A DNA stretch of 64,000 nt from Streptomyces zhihengii (GCF_016919245.1 NZ_JAFEJA010000001.1:6163501-6227500), one strand, 5' to 3'. Positions 48,166 to 57,616 are shown, counted from the first letter of the stretch. The notes: a model not told the origin generated them from the letters alone. Numbers and translations are program-made.

Positions 48166-49134
48166 TCAGGGCGTGACGGCGATGTTCGTCAGCCCCTTGC
48201 CGCCGGTGACCGTGTTGCTCGCGTGGACGGTCGTGGTGCAGCCGGCGCTCTGGTTGGTGACGTACACGGCGAGTTGCTTCGCGCCGCTCGCCCCGCTCAG
48301 GTCGGAGCGGTTGCCGCGGAAGACGGTCCCGCAGCCCCAGCCGCTCTGCTGTGTGTGCGTCTCGAAGCCGTTGTTCGTGGTGTTCTTCCCGGTGTTGTTC
48401 TCGACGAGGACGCCGTTGCCCTTCACGTCGACCCAGGAGTCGTCGTAGTTCGCCCCGGTCAGGCCCCGCCCGTCGAAGGTGTTGCCGATGATCCTCGCCC
48501 CGGTCGTCCCCTCCTTGATGTCCACCGCCTCGCCGCCGACGTCCGGGCCGATGACGTTGCCGATGATCTGGGCGTTGTCGCTGCGGTCGGACGTACCGCC
48601 GGCCGAGCCGACGTAGATCCCCTCGCCCATGCCCCGGCCGTCGTTGCCGGTGTCGTATATGCGCGAGTTCCTGACGATGCCGTCGCGGCTGGACGTGCGG
48701 AAGTGGATCCCCTCCATGTCCAGGCCGTGCACGGTGACCGACTCGATGATCACGTTGTCGGCCGCGTCCGTCATGATGCCCTTCTGGCCGCCTGTGACGG
48801 TGACACCGCGGACGGTCCAGTACGAGGCGCCGTTGAGGTGCAGCCCGTAGCCGCCGCCGGCCTTCAGCACCGCTCGTGACGAGCCGGTCAGGGTGATGCG
48901 GGAAGCGGACGTGCCGTCGACCGTGGCCTTGAAGTTTCCGGTGTAGGTGCCGTCGGCGAGCTGGATGGTGTCGCCCGGCCGGGCCGCCGCCAGAGCCGAC
49001 TTGAGCTCCGCCGCGGTGTCCACGTCGATGACCGCGGACGCCGTGGACACCGTGGCAGCAGGCGCGGTCAGTACCGGACCGGCGACCGCGAGGGCGGGGG
49101 CGAGGAGCAGGGGGAGCAGGTCTCGGGTGCGCAT
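48166..49134 (-). CDS. Secreted right-handed beta-helix protein (polysaccharide lyase-like)
   Basis: 322 aa from the ATG at 49134, preceded by AGGAAGG. Residues 1-35 are a Sec signal peptide. The body is a series of beta-helix coils starting with the family opening ELKSALAAARPGDTIQLADGTYTGNF and continuing with GLHLNGASYWTVRGVTVTGG and IIESVTVHGLDMEGIHFRTSS. This matches chondroitinase-B/alginate-lyase or pectate-lyase type polysaccharide enzymes; substrate is not clear. Upstream lies a near-perfect DasR operator, linking it to aminosugar use. It ends 37 bp after the rpsA terminator. Confidence 0.82.
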   Translation of the reverse strand: MRTRDLLPLLLAPALAVAGPVLTAPAATVSTASAVIDVDTAAELKSALAAARPGDTIQLADGTYTGNFKATVDGTSASRITLTGSSRAVLKAGGGYGLHLNGASYWTVRGVTVTGGQKGIMTDAADNVIIESVTVHGLDMEGIHFRTSSRDGIVRNSRIYDTGNDGRGMGEGIYVGSAGGTSDRSDNAQIIGNVIGPDVGGEAVDIKEGTTGARIIGNTFDGRGLTGANYDDSWVDVKGNGVLVENNTGKNTTNNGFETHTQQSGWGCGTVFRGNRSDLSGASGAKQLAVYVTNQSAGCTTTVHASNTVTGGKGLTNIAVTP

Positions 49135-49218
49135 GGGGGTGCCTTCCTGTCGGTTCGAGAGTTCTCGTACATGAACAGAGGGCGCGTCCGTGAATGTGTG
49201 CTGCTCCGAGACGGTAAG

Positions 49219-49250
49219 GACACCCCGTGGGGGTGTCAAGGTCTAGACCA
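49219..49250. promoter_or_regulatory. DasR-like operator (dre) with flanking hairpin
   Basis: AGGTCTAGACCA at 49239-49250 matches the DasR core TGGTCTAGACCA at 11 of 12 positions. It lies 105 bp upstream of the beta-helix gene and 126 bp upstream of the PAC2 gene. Next to it is a perfect inverted repeat GACACCCC-GTG-GGGGTGTC (49219-49237). Confidence 0.65.
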
Positions 49251-49375
49251 GAGCGGGAGGCCCGTGCCGCCCCGCCCGAACCCGCCGCCCGTCGGCGGGT
49301 GTTCGGCTCGCGTCCCGGGAATGCGCGGCCCCGACCAGGTGTTACGTCTGTTGGACACGAGGAGGAGCGGTAACC

Positions 49376-50317
49376 GTGGATGATCCGCAGGGGCTGTACG
49401 AATGGGACCCGAAGGGGCTCGCGGTCGTCGACACGGCGCTCGCGCAGGAGTCGGCGGGCCTCGTCATGCTGTACCACTTCGAGGGCTACATCGACGCGGG
49501 AGAGACCGGCGAGCAGATCGTCGAGAACGTACTGGACTCGCTTCCGCACCAGGTGGTGGCGCGCTTCGACCACGACAAGCTGGTGGACTACCGTGCCCGC
49601 CGGCCGCTGCTGACCTTCCGCCGTGACCGCTGGGCCGCCTACGACACCCCGACGCTGGAGGTCCGGCTCGTCCAGGACGCCACCGGTGCGCCCTTCCTGC
49701 TGCTGTCCGGCCCCGAGCCGGACGTCGAGTGGGAGCGCTTCGCGGCCGCGGTCCGCCAGATCGCAGAACGCCTGCGGGTCAGGCTGGCCGTCAACTTCCA
49801 CGGCATTCCCATGGGCGTGCCGCACACCCGGCCCGTCGGGCTCACCCCGCACGGCAACCGCACGGACCTCGTGCCGGGCCACCGCAGCCCGTTCGACGAG
49901 GCGCAGGTGCCCGGCAGTGCCGAGGCGCTCGTCGAGTACCGGCTGATGGAGGCGGGGCACGACGTGCTCGGCGTGGCCGCGCACGTCCCCCACTACGTCG
50001 CGCGCTCCTCCTACCCGGACGCCGCGCTCACCGCCCTGGAGGCCATCACGGCCGCGACGGGACTGGTGCTGCCCGGCATCGCCCATGCCCTGCGTACCGC
50101 CGCCCACCGGACCCAGACGGAGATCGAGCGGCAGATCGGCGAGGGCGACGAGGAACTGATCGCGCTCGTCCAGGGGCTGGAGCACCAGTACGACGCAGTC
50201 GCCGGGGCCGAGACCCGGGGCAGCCTGGTGGCCGAGCCCGTCGACCTGCCCTCCGCCGACGAGATCGGCCTCGAGTTCGAGCGCTTCCTGGCGGAGCGCG
50301 AAGGCGACTCCGGCTGA
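49376..50317 (+). CDS. PAC2-family (proteasome assembly chaperone-like) protein
   Basis: 313 aa from the GTG at 49376, preceded by [51 protein letters not shown] and [21 protein letters not shown] match actinobacterial PAC2 proteins, whose eukaryotic relatives help assemble the proteasome. Actinobacteria do have a proteasome, but its genes are not in this window and a role in assembly is only inferred. No membrane segment or signal. The gene is divergent from the beta-helix gene and followed by the coaE promoter. Confidence 0.88.
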   Translation: MDDPQGLYEWDPKGLAVVDTALAQESAGLVMLYHFEGYIDAGETGEQIVENVLDSLPHQVVARFDHDKLVDYRARRPLLTFRRDRWAAYDTPTLEVRLVQDATGAPFLLLSGPEPDVEWERFAAAVRQIAERLRVRLAVNFHGIPMGVPHTRPVGLTPHGNRTDLVPGHRSPFDEAQVPGSAEALVEYRLMEAGHDVLGVAAHVPHYVARSSYPDAALTALEAITAATGLVLPGIAHALRTAAHRTQTEIERQIGEGDEELIALVQGLEHQYDAVAGAETRGSLVAEPVDLPSADEIGLEFERFLAEREGDSG

Positions 50318-50322
50318 TCGGC

Positions 50323-50328
50323 TAGGCT
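50323..50328 (+). promoter_or_regulatory. -10 box (TAGGCT) of coaE
   Basis: TAGGCT just after the PAC2 stop; transcription would start near 50335, giving coaE a leader of about 115 nt. Confidence 0.45.
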
Positions 50329-50451
50329 GCGTCCGCCGTCCTCCGCCCTCTCCCGGCGGAGCCGGCGGGATCGGTGCGCGGACACGCGGCCGCCGGTCCG
50401 GCAGTCGCCCCGCGCCGGACGGGGAATCGTCGAACGAGTGGAGGCGCGGCC

Positions 50452-51054
50452 GTGCTGACCGTGGGCCTGACCGGAGGCATCGGTGCCGGGAAGAGTGAGG
50501 TGTCCCGGCTGTTCGTCTCGTACGGCGCCGTACTCGTCGACGCCGACAGGATCGCGCGCGAGGTCGTGGAGCCCGGTACGCCCGGCCTGGCGGCCGTCGT
50601 CGAGGCGTTCGGCCGGGAGGTACTCACTCCGCAGGGCGCGCTCGACCGGCCGAAGCTCGGCTCCGTCGTCTTCAGCGACCCCGAGCGCCTCGCGACGCTG
50701 AACGCGATCGTCCACCCCCTGGTCGGTGCGCGCTCGCGCGAGCTGGAGGCCGCGGCCGGCCCGGACGACGTGGTCGTCCACGACGTGCCCCTGCTCATGG
50801 AGAACGGTCTGGCGGAGCTCTACGACGTCGTCGTGGTCGTCGACGCCTCCCCGGAGACGCAGCTCGACCGGCTGGTCCGGCTGCGCGGAATGTCCGAATC
50901 CGACGCCCGGGCCCGGATGGCGGCGCAGGCCACGCGGGAAGAGCGGCGGGCGGTCGCCGACCTCGTCATCGACAACGACGGGCCGCTGGGCGAGCTGGAG
51001 CCCCAGGTCCGCAAGGTCTGGGACGAGCTCAGCCGCCGGGCCGCCGCGCGGTAG
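50452..51054 (+). CDS. coaE: Dephospho-CoA kinase
   Basis: 200 aa from the GTG at 50452, preceded by GGAGG. The P-loop GGIGAGKS is at residues 8-15, followed by [15 protein letters not shown] (CoA-binding), [16 protein letters not shown] and [16 protein letters not shown]. It phosphorylates the 3'-OH of dephospho-CoA, the last step of coenzyme A synthesis. Length is short and lacks the C-terminal GrpB-like extension known in mycobacteria. The TPR gene follows at 110 bp. Confidence 0.96.
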   Translation: MLTVGLTGGIGAGKSEVSRLFVSYGAVLVDADRIAREVVEPGTPGLAAVVEAFGREVLTPQGALDRPKLGSVVFSDPERLATLNAIVHPLVGARSRELEAAAGPDDVVVHDVPLLMENGLAELYDVVVVVDASPETQLDRLVRLRGMSESDARARMAAQATREERRAVADLVIDNDGPLGELEPQVRKVWDELSRRAAAR

Positions 51055-51164
51055 GGCGCTCGGGCGCCTCGGCGTCCCGTGCTCCGCTGCCTGCTTCCCC
51101 GGCGGCGGAATACCGTCGTTCCCGCCGGTGTTGGAAAGCGGCGAGCGAGGGGAAGGATCCGAGC

Positions 51165-51530
51165 GTGCCCGACACCACTCCGGAGACGCACGTCATCGAC
51201 TACCGCGCGGCCGAGCAGTTGCTGGCCGCGAGGGACCCGCGTGGCGCCGTGAAGCTGCTCGACTCCGTCATCGCGGCGCACCCCGAGCACACGGCCGCCC
51301 GCCTGCTCCGCGCCCGTGCCTTCTTCGCGGCCGCCCAGCTGCGGCCGGCCGAGCTGGAATTCGAACTCGTCCTGGAGCGCGAGCCGGACAACGCCTTCGC
51401 CCACTTCGCGCTCGCCCGGACCTTCGAGCGCTCGGGCAGGCCCGAGCAGGCGAGGCGCCACTTCCGGCTCGCCGCCGCGCTGGACCCGAACCCGGAGTAC
51501 CTGCGAGCCGCGCGCTTCGACGCCGACTGA
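51165..51530 (+). CDS. Small tetratricopeptide-repeat protein
   Basis: 121 aa from the GTG at 51165 with GGAAGGA upstream. Three TPR-like helix pairs (EQLLAARDPRGAVKLLDSVIAAHPEHTAARLLRARAF, AELEFELVLEREPDNAFAHFALARTF, RPEQARRHFRLAAALDPN) make up nearly the whole protein. It is likely a protein-interaction adaptor in the cytoplasm. Similar small TPR genes follow coaE in Streptomyces, as I remember; no partner can be named. Confidence 0.85.
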   Translation: MPDTTPETHVIDYRAAEQLLAARDPRGAVKLLDSVIAAHPEHTAARLLRARAFFAAAQLRPAELEFELVLEREPDNAFAHFALARTFERSGRPEQARRHFRLAAALDPNPEYLRAARFDAD

Positions 51531-51562
51531 GCCGCCGCACGGCCCGGGACGGCCGACGGCCG

Positions 51563-51625
51563 GGTCAGTGGTGGTCCGGTTCGTGGGGCGGCACCGCCGC
51601 ACGGTCGGGGTCAGTGGTGGTCCGG
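51563..51625. repeat. Direct repeat copying the 3' end of the DUF6343 gene
   Basis: GGTCAGTGGTGGTCCGG is at 51563-51579 and again at 51609-51625, 46 bp apart. The second copy encodes the last residues and stop codon of the DUF6343 gene (minus strand); the first lies just past it. Confidence 0.75.
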
Positions 51626-51868
51626 CTCGTACGGAGGCACGTCGCGGCCCGGCTGGTAGTGGGGACCCTGCCGGATGTGGCGTGTCACCAGGGTGATGTC
51701 CACGACCGTGACGAGGAAGATCACCCCGCAGAGGACGGCCCACCCGGGATGGTCCGTGAGCGCGAAGGCGGCCGTCGCCGCTCCGGCCCAGACGAGCCCC
51801 CAGATCCCGAGCCCCAGCCGGAGCCGCAGCGGACTGCGGGCGTTGACCGGTTCGTTTCCACTGCGCAT
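51611..51868 (-). CDS. DUF6343-type small membrane protein
   Basis: 85 aa. Two hydrophobic segments (LGLGIWGLVWAGAATAAFAL and WAVLCGVIFLVTVVDITLV) form a helical hairpin, followed by the conserved cytoplasmic tail VTRHIRQGPHYQPGRDVPPYEP. I recognise this as a Streptomyces-specific family without known function. The 3' end is partly duplicated just downstream. It is divergent from the SPFH gene. Confidence 0.8.
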   Translation of the reverse strand: MRSGNEPVNARSPLRLRLGLGIWGLVWAGAATAAFALTDHPGWAVLCGVIFLVTVVDITLVTRHIRQGPHYQPGRDVPPYEPDHH

Positions 51869-52077
51869 CGCAATCGCCCCTTCCCCTCCAGCATGGACCC
51901 GTGCACCCCCTGTGCGGCAGGGGTGGCGGGGGCCGCGCGATCCACGGCGCGGGCCGGGTGGTCACGGGTCGGGACGGTCGTACAGGCGTGAACCTTCAAG
52001 ATGGGGGCATAACGGGCATACCGTAGTAGTGAACCCAGTCGTTGGGAACCGTGGTCGGACGACAGGGGGTGCCTCCC

Positions 52078-53133
52078 ATGGTCGAGGAACTGGTGGTGGC
52101 GGGATGCGCCGCCGTGGCCGGGTGCGCCGTGTACGCGATGGCCGCCGCCCGGGTCGTCAAGCAGTACGAGAGGGGCGTGATCTTCCGCCTCGGGCGGCTG
52201 CGCCGGGAGGTGCGCGAGCCGGGGTTCACGCTCATCGTTCCCGCGATCGACCGCATGCACAAAGTCAACATGCAGATCGTGACGATGCCCGTGCCCGCCC
52301 AGGAGGGCATCACCCGGGACAACGTCACCGTGCGCGTGGACGCGGTGGTCTACTTCCGCGTCATCGACGCGCCGAACGCCCTCGTGGAGGTCGAGGACTA
52401 CCGGTTCGCCGTCTCGCAGATGGCCCAGACGTCGCTGCGGTCGATCATCGGCAAGAGCGACCTGGACGACCTGCTGTCCAACCGCGAGAAGCTCAACGAG
52501 GGACTGGAGCTGATGATCGACAGTCCCGCGGTCGGATGGGGCGTGCAGATCGACCGTGTGGAGATCAAGGACGTGTCGCTGCCCGAGGCGATGAAGCGCT
52601 CCATGGCACGCCAGGCCGAGGCCGACCGTGAGCGGCGCGCCCGTGTGATCAACGCCGACGCGGAGCTCCAGGCGTCGAAGAAGCTGGCGGAGGCGGCGGG
52701 GGAGATGTCCCGCCAGCCCGCCGCCCTGCAACTGCGGCTGCTGCAGACCGTGGTCGCCGTCGCGGCCGAGAAGAACTCCACCCTCGTCCTGCCGTTCCCG
52801 GTGGAACTGCTGCGGTTCCTGGAACGGGCCCAGCAGCCCGCGGGCGCCCAGCCGGCGCCCCCGGCGTCCCCGGGTGCCGGGCCACCGGAGGGCACGCCCG
52901 CCGCGGAGACCGGGACGGAGGCAACCACCGCGCCCCCGCAGGCGATCGGGCCGCCGGTCGCGGCGCCCGGGCTGGCCGGCGGACTCACCGAGGCGCTGTC
53001 CGAGGGGTTCCGCCGGGCCATGGCCGACAACCGTACGGAGGCCGCCCCGGCGGCGCCCCGGCCCCGGGCCGAGCCGCCCGGTGAGCAGCCGCCCGACGGA
53101 GCGGCGCCGCCCTCCGCACCGTCCGCCGCGTGA
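52078..53133 (+). CDS. SPFH/Band 7 (stomatin-like) membrane protein
   Basis: 351 aa from the ATG at 52078, after a GGGGGT ribosome site. One N-terminal membrane segment (LVVAGCAAVAGCAVYAMAAA) is followed by the SPFH domain (VVKQYERGVIFRLGRLRREVREPGFTLIVP through VEIKDVSLPEAMKRSMARQAEADRERRARVI), a coiled-coil-like stretch, and a Pro/Ala-rich tail from about residue 255. Stomatin-like proteins form oligomers that organise membrane domains. No NfeD partner gene is adjacent, which is unusual since bacterial stomatins often have one. A terminator follows at 53168-53198. Confidence 0.92.
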   Translation: MVEELVVAGCAAVAGCAVYAMAAARVVKQYERGVIFRLGRLRREVREPGFTLIVPAIDRMHKVNMQIVTMPVPAQEGITRDNVTVRVDAVVYFRVIDAPNALVEVEDYRFAVSQMAQTSLRSIIGKSDLDDLLSNREKLNEGLELMIDSPAVGWGVQIDRVEIKDVSLPEAMKRSMARQAEADRERRARVINADAELQASKKLAEAAGEMSRQPAALQLRLLQTVVAVAAEKNSTLVLPFPVELLRFLERAQQPAGAQPAPPASPGAGPPEGTPAAETGTEATTAPPQAIGPPVAAPGLAGGLTEALSEGFRRAMADNRTEAAPAAPRPRAEPPGEQPPDGAAPPSAPSAA

Positions 53134-53167
53134 GACGTGCCCGGCCGTCCGCCGTGTGTGCCGCCCC

Positions 53168-53198
53168 GCGCCGGCCCCGCAGCCTGCGGGGTCGGCGC
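53168..53198 (+). terminator. Terminator after the SPFH gene
   Basis: 13-bp arms 53168-53180 and 53186-53198 (GCGCCGGCCCCGC and its partner) with one G-U pair, 5-nt loop. Confidence 0.7.
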
Positions 53199-53327
53199 GG
53201 CGCGGTGTCCCGGGCCGGGTGAAGTACCAGGTCAGCGACGTGTGCCGAAGCATTGTCAGACCCCGCCCGTATGGTCGTCGAGTCGGTGTGGTGCCGCACC
53301 GGCAGATCCTGTGAGGGGGTGATCCCG

Positions 53328-56198
53328 ATGGCCGCGGACGTCGCGTCGCCGACCGAGCCGCCCGCCGGTGCGACGAGCGCCGCGCTGCGGCGCTGCGCAG
53401 CAGTCTTCCTCCCCGGCGCGCTGCCGCGTGACGGCCGGATCGCCTTCTGGGACCCGGAGGGCGGCGAGGTCCCCGGCGCCGACGGCCGGATCACCGTCGT
53501 GCGGCCGCACGGCACCGGAGTGCGCAGCCGCAGCGTGCCCGCCCGCACCCTGCCCGTCGCCGAAGCCGCCCCCCTCCTCGCCCGGGCCCGCCGGGATCCC
53601 GCCGCCCACCCGGCCGCGGCCTGCTGGGGCGCCGCGGTGCTCCACGCCCTCCACCTCGCCGCCCGCGGAAGGCTGCTCCCCGGCCTGACCGCGAGCGACC
53701 ACGACGCCTGGCGCGCCGGCCCGCTCGACGCCGACGACATCGCGCACCTGCGGGCGGTGGCCGCCGCCATGCCGCCCGAGGCCCACGCCGTCCCCCTGCC
53801 CGGCTTCTCTCCGCTCCAGCTGCCCGAGCCGGAGGCGCTCGTACGGCAGCTCTTCGACGCCGTCGCCGACAGCCTCCCGCGCACACCGGCGGCCGCCCAC
53901 GCGGCGGGCGAGCCCTTCGCGGCCCAGGCCGCGCAGCACCTGCCCCGGGCCCGGGCCTGGGCGGCCGAGGCCGCGGCCGGCATGGACGCGGGGGTGCGGG
54001 TGTCGCTGCGCCTCGACCTCTCCGCCTACGACCTCTTCGACACCAGCGCGGACGGCGGCGAGGAGCCCCGCCGCGCCGCCACCGCGCTGGTGCAGGTGCA
54101 CAGCCTCGCCGATCCGACCCTGGTGACGGACGCCGGCCGGCTGTGGGCGGGCGAGGGCGAGGAGCACTTCGGGCCGCGCGCCCGGGTCGACGCCATGCTG
54201 GCGCTCCGCAGGGCCGGCCGGGTCTGGCCCCCGCTGAACAGGCTGCTGGAGCAGGACGTCCCCGACGTCCTGCCGCTGTCGGAGGACGAGCTGTACGAGC
54301 TGCTGGGCCCCGGCGCGGCCCGCCTCGACGCGGCGGGAATCGCCGTGCACTGGCCCAGGGAGCTGGTCCGCTCGCTCACCGCCGCCGCGGTGGTGAGACC
54401 CGCGCCCGGGTCCGCGACCGACGGCACCGCCTTCTTCGACAGCACCGCCCTGCTGGCGTTCGACTGGCAGCTCGCCCTGTCCGGCGACCCGCTCACCGAG
54501 GGCGAGATGGACGCCCTCGCCGAGTCCCACCGCCCCATCGTGCGCCTGCGCGACCAGTGGGTCGTCGTCGACCCGGACCTCGTACGCAAGGCCCGCAAGA
54601 GGGAGTTGGGCCTGCTCGAACCCGTCGACGCGCTGGCCGTCGCCCTCACCGGGACGGCAGAGGTGGACGGCGAGACGGTGGAGGCCGTGCCCACCGGAGC
54701 GCTCGCCGCCCTCCGGGACAGGCTGACCACGGGCGCCGCCCCCGTGCGGGCTCCCGCAGGGCTCGCGGCCACCCTGCGCGACTACCAGCTCCGCGGCCTG
54801 GCATGGCTGGACATGATGACCGGGCTCGGCCTCGGCGGCTGCCTCGCCGACGACATGGGCCTGGGCAAGACCGTCACCGTGATCGCCCTGCACCTGCGCC
54901 GGGCCCGGCAGGCGCCGACCCTGGTCGTCTGCCCGGCCTCCCTCCTCGGCAACTGGCAGCGGGAGATCACCCGGTTCGCCCCCGGCGTCCCCGTGCGCCG
55001 CTACCACGGCGCCGACCGCTCCCTCGACGGCACCGCCGGCGGCTTCGTCCTCACCACCTACGGCACCCTGCGCACCAGCGCCGAACAACTCGCCGCACAG
55101 AGCTGGGGCATGGTCGTCGCCGACGAGGCCCAGCACGTGAAGAACCCGTTCTCCGCGACGGCCAAGGCCCTGCGGACCATCCCCGCCCCCGCCCGCGTCG
55201 CCCTCACCGGCACCCCCGTGGAGAACAACCTCTCCGAGCTGTGGGCCCTGCTGGACTGGACGACCCCCGGGCTGCTCGGCCCGCTCAAGGCGTTCCGCGC
55301 ACGTCATGCCCGCATCGTCGAGAACGGAGAGGACGATCAGGCCGCCGACCGCCTCGCCCGGCTCGTCCGCCCCTTCCTGCTGCGGCGCCGGAAGTCGGAC
55401 CCGGGCATCGTCCCGGAGCTGCCCCCGAAGACGGAGACCGACCACCCGGTCCCCCTCACCCGCGAGCAGGCGTCCCTCTACGAGGCCGTGGTGCGCGAGA
55501 CGATGGCGGCCGTCGAGGCGGCGGAGGGGATGGCACGCCGCGGCCTGGTGATGAAGCTCCTCACCGCCCTCAAGCAGATCTGCAACCACCCCGCCCAGTT
55601 CCTCAAGGAGCACGGCAAGGGCTACGGCACACGCTTCGCCGCGGGCGCCGGCACGACCAGACTCACCGGCCGCTCAGGCAAACTCGCCCTCCTCGACGAA
55701 CTGCTGGAGACCATCCTCGCCGAGGACGGATCGGTCCTGGTCTTCACCCAGTACGTGGCCATGGCCCGCCTGCTCTCCGACCACCTGTCCTCCCGGGCCG
55801 TCCCCAGCCAGCTGCTCCACGGCGGCACCCCCGTCGCCGAACGGGAGCGCATGGTCGACCGCTTCCAGTCCGGCGAGGTCCCGGTGTTCATCCTGTCGCT
55901 CAAGGCCGCGGGCACCGGGCTCAACCTGACCCGGGCCGGTCATGTCGTCCACTTCGACCGCTGGTGGAACCCCGCGGTCGAGGAGCAGGCCACCGACCGT
56001 GCCTATCGCATCGGCCAGACCCAGCCGGTACAGGTGCACCGGCTCGTCGCCGAAGGCACGGTCGAGGACCGCATCGCCGAGATGCTTGCCGCCAAGCGGG
56101 CCCTCGCCGACGCGGTGCTCGGTTCCGGGGAGGCCGCGCTCACCGAGCTGACCGACCGCGAGCTCGCCGATCTCGTCTCCCTCCGGAGGCCGTCATGA
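53328..56198 (+). CDS. SNF2-family helicase with N-terminal DUF3670-like domain
   Basis: 956 aa from the ATG at 53328, preceded by GAGGGGG; a TTG at 53253 is possible but less likely. The N-terminal 450 residues include the SNF2-associated domain (RVWPPLNRLLEQDVPDVLPLSEDELYELLG). The ATPase has DMGLGKT (K514), DEAQ at 599-602, LTGTPVENNLSELWALLDW, and helicase C motifs (VFILSLKAAGTGLNLTRAGHVVHFDRWWNPAVEEQATDRAYRIGQ). It should be a dsDNA translocase. The stop overlaps the start of the SWIM gene by 4 bp, so the two act together. Confidence 0.93.
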   Translation: MAADVASPTEPPAGATSAALRRCAAVFLPGALPRDGRIAFWDPEGGEVPGADGRITVVRPHGTGVRSRSVPARTLPVAEAAPLLARARRDPAAHPAAACWGAAVLHALHLAARGRLLPGLTASDHDAWRAGPLDADDIAHLRAVAAAMPPEAHAVPLPGFSPLQLPEPEALVRQLFDAVADSLPRTPAAAHAAGEPFAAQAAQHLPRARAWAAEAAAGMDAGVRVSLRLDLSAYDLFDTSADGGEEPRRAATALVQVHSLADPTLVTDAGRLWAGEGEEHFGPRARVDAMLALRRAGRVWPPLNRLLEQDVPDVLPLSEDELYELLGPGAARLDAAGIAVHWPRELVRSLTAAAVVRPAPGSATDGTAFFDSTALLAFDWQLALSGDPLTEGEMDALAESHRPIVRLRDQWVVVDPDLVRKARKRELGLLEPVDALAVALTGTAEVDGETVEAVPTGALAALRDRLTTGAAPVRAPAGLAATLRDYQLRGLAWLDMMTGLGLGGCLADDMGLGKTVTVIALHLRRARQAPTLVVCPASLLGNWQREITRFAPGVPVRRYHGADRSLDGTAGGFVLTTYGTLRTSAEQLAAQSWGMVVADEAQHVKNPFSATAKALRTIPAPARVALTGTPVENNLSELWALLDWTTPGLLGPLKAFRARHARIVENGEDDQAADRLARLVRPFLLRRRKSDPGIVPELPPKTETDHPVPLTREQASLYEAVVRETMAAVEAAEGMARRGLVMKLLTALKQICNHPAQFLKEHGKGYGTRFAAGAGTTRLTGRSGKLALLDELLETILAEDGSVLVFTQYVAMARLLSDHLSSRAVPSQLLHGGTPVAERERMVDRFQSGEVPVFILSLKAAGTGLNLTRAGHVVHFDRWWNPAVEEQATDRAYRIGQTQPVQVHRLVAEGTVEDRIAEMLAAKRALADAVLGSGEAALTELTDRELADLVSLRRPS

Positions 56199-57463
56199 CG
56201 CCCCGCCCCGGCGGGCCCCGCCGTTCCGCCCTCCGGGCCCACCCGTCGCACGACGACCTGCGCCGCACCTTCTCCGCCGCCGAGCTCGCCGGCGACCTGC
56301 CGCCCGCCACCTGGTGGGGCCACGCCTGGGTCGAGGCCCTGGAGGACACCGCCCTCGACCCGGCCCGCCTCGAACGCGGCCGCGGCTACGCGGGACGCGG
56401 CAACGTCGCGTCGATCACCGTGACACCCGGCAGGGTCACGGCCTATGTGCAGGGCAGCCGGGCGCGCCCGTACCGCGCCGAGATCCGCATGCGCACCCTC
56501 GGCGACGACGAGTGGGAGGAACTCCTCGACGCCGCGGCGGCCCGCCCCGACCACATCGCCGCACTGCTCGACAAGGACGTCCCGCACACCCTGGCCGCTG
56601 CCGCCGACCTGCTCCCCGCCCCGGGCGACCTCGTCCCGGACTGCTCCTGTCCCGACGACGGCTACCCGTGCAAGCACGCCGCGGCGCTCTGCTACCGCAC
56701 GGCCGCGATCCTCGACGAGGATCCGTTCGTCCTGTTCCTGATGCGCGGCCGGGGGGAGCGCGAGATCCTCTCGGCCCTCGCCCGCCGCAACGCGGGCCGG
56801 TCCGTCGCGGAGCGCGCTCCCTCCGCGGCCCCGACACCCGGCGTCTCCGCACGCGATGCCGTCCGTACGGCCGGCCGGCCGCCGCTGCCCCCGCCGTTCC
56901 CGCCGCCCGCCCGGCCGGGCCGCCCACCCGCCTACCCCGGCGCGCCCGGAGCTCCCGACCCCTTCGCGCTCGACCTCCTCGCCACCGAGGCCGCCGCCCG
57001 CGCCCACGCCCTGCTCACCACCGGCACCGACCCGGTCGCCGGACTGACCCCCTGGCAGGACGCCGTCCGCCTGGCCGCCGCGCACCCGGGCTCGGGACTG
57101 ACCGCCTCCACCCGTGCCCTGTACCGCGACCTCGCCGCGGCGACGGACCGCACGCCCACGGATCTGGCCCGGGCCGTGGCCGCCTGGCGCCAGGGCGGCG
57201 AGGCCGCCCTGCGCGTGCTGGAGGAGCCGTGGGACCCGCCGGCCGGCCCCTTCGACCGTGCCCGCCCCGCCCTCGCCGCCGCCGGTCTGCCGCCCTTCCG
57301 GCCCTGGCGCAACCAGCTCTCCGCGCCGGCGCTCCAGCTCCGCCTCGGCAGGGACGGCCTCTGGTACGGCTACGAGTCCGACACCGGCCGTGAGGACTGG
57401 TGGCCCCGGGGTTCGCCCGACGCGGACCCGGTCGGCGCCCTCACCACGCTCATGGCCCGCTGA
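56195..57463 (+). CDS. SWIM zinc-finger protein coupled to the SNF2 helicase
   Basis: 422 aa; ATG overlaps the helicase stop and follows GGAGG. The SWIM motif CSCPDDGYPCKH (C-x-C-xn-C-x-H) is at about residues 150-161. The start TWWGHAWVEALED and ARGRGYAGRGNVASITVTPGRVTAYVQGSRARPY are typical of the partner of Streptomyces SNF2 helicases. SWIM motifs bind DNA or protein, so this is a likely specificity subunit. The middle is a Pro/Ala-rich linker. Confidence 0.9.
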   Translation: MTPRPGGPRRSALRAHPSHDDLRRTFSAAELAGDLPPATWWGHAWVEALEDTALDPARLERGRGYAGRGNVASITVTPGRVTAYVQGSRARPYRAEIRMRTLGDDEWEELLDAAAARPDHIAALLDKDVPHTLAAAADLLPAPGDLVPDCSCPDDGYPCKHAAALCYRTAAILDEDPFVLFLMRGRGEREILSALARRNAGRSVAERAPSAAPTPGVSARDAVRTAGRPPLPPPFPPPARPGRPPAYPGAPGAPDPFALDLLATEAAARAHALLTTGTDPVAGLTPWQDAVRLAAAHPGSGLTASTRALYRDLAAATDRTPTDLARAVAAWRQGGEAALRVLEEPWDPPAGPFDRARPALAAAGLPPFRPWRNQLSAPALQLRLGRDGLWYGYESDTGREDWWPRGSPDADPVGALTTLMAR

Positions 57464-57493
57464 GCGGGGTGCGGCGCCCGTGGGCGCCCGGCG

Positions 57494-57616
57494 GCCGCCC
57501 CGGTCCGCCCGGCAGCCGACCGTGACCGCCCCGGAGCGAGCCGCCCCGGCCCGCCCGGCAGCCGACCGGGTCGGTCCTGGGGTCGGCCCGGTGGGTCGCC
57601 CCGGTCCGCCCCGGGA
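57494..57616. repeat. Direct repeats between the SWIM and DUF3574 genes
   Basis: GCCGCCCCGGTCCGCCCGGC and the following AGCCGACCG occurs at 57494 and 57540 (one mismatch), with a shorter copy GTCGCCCCGGTCCGCCCCGG at 57596. It fills most of the gap between the convergent genes. Confidence 0.65.
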
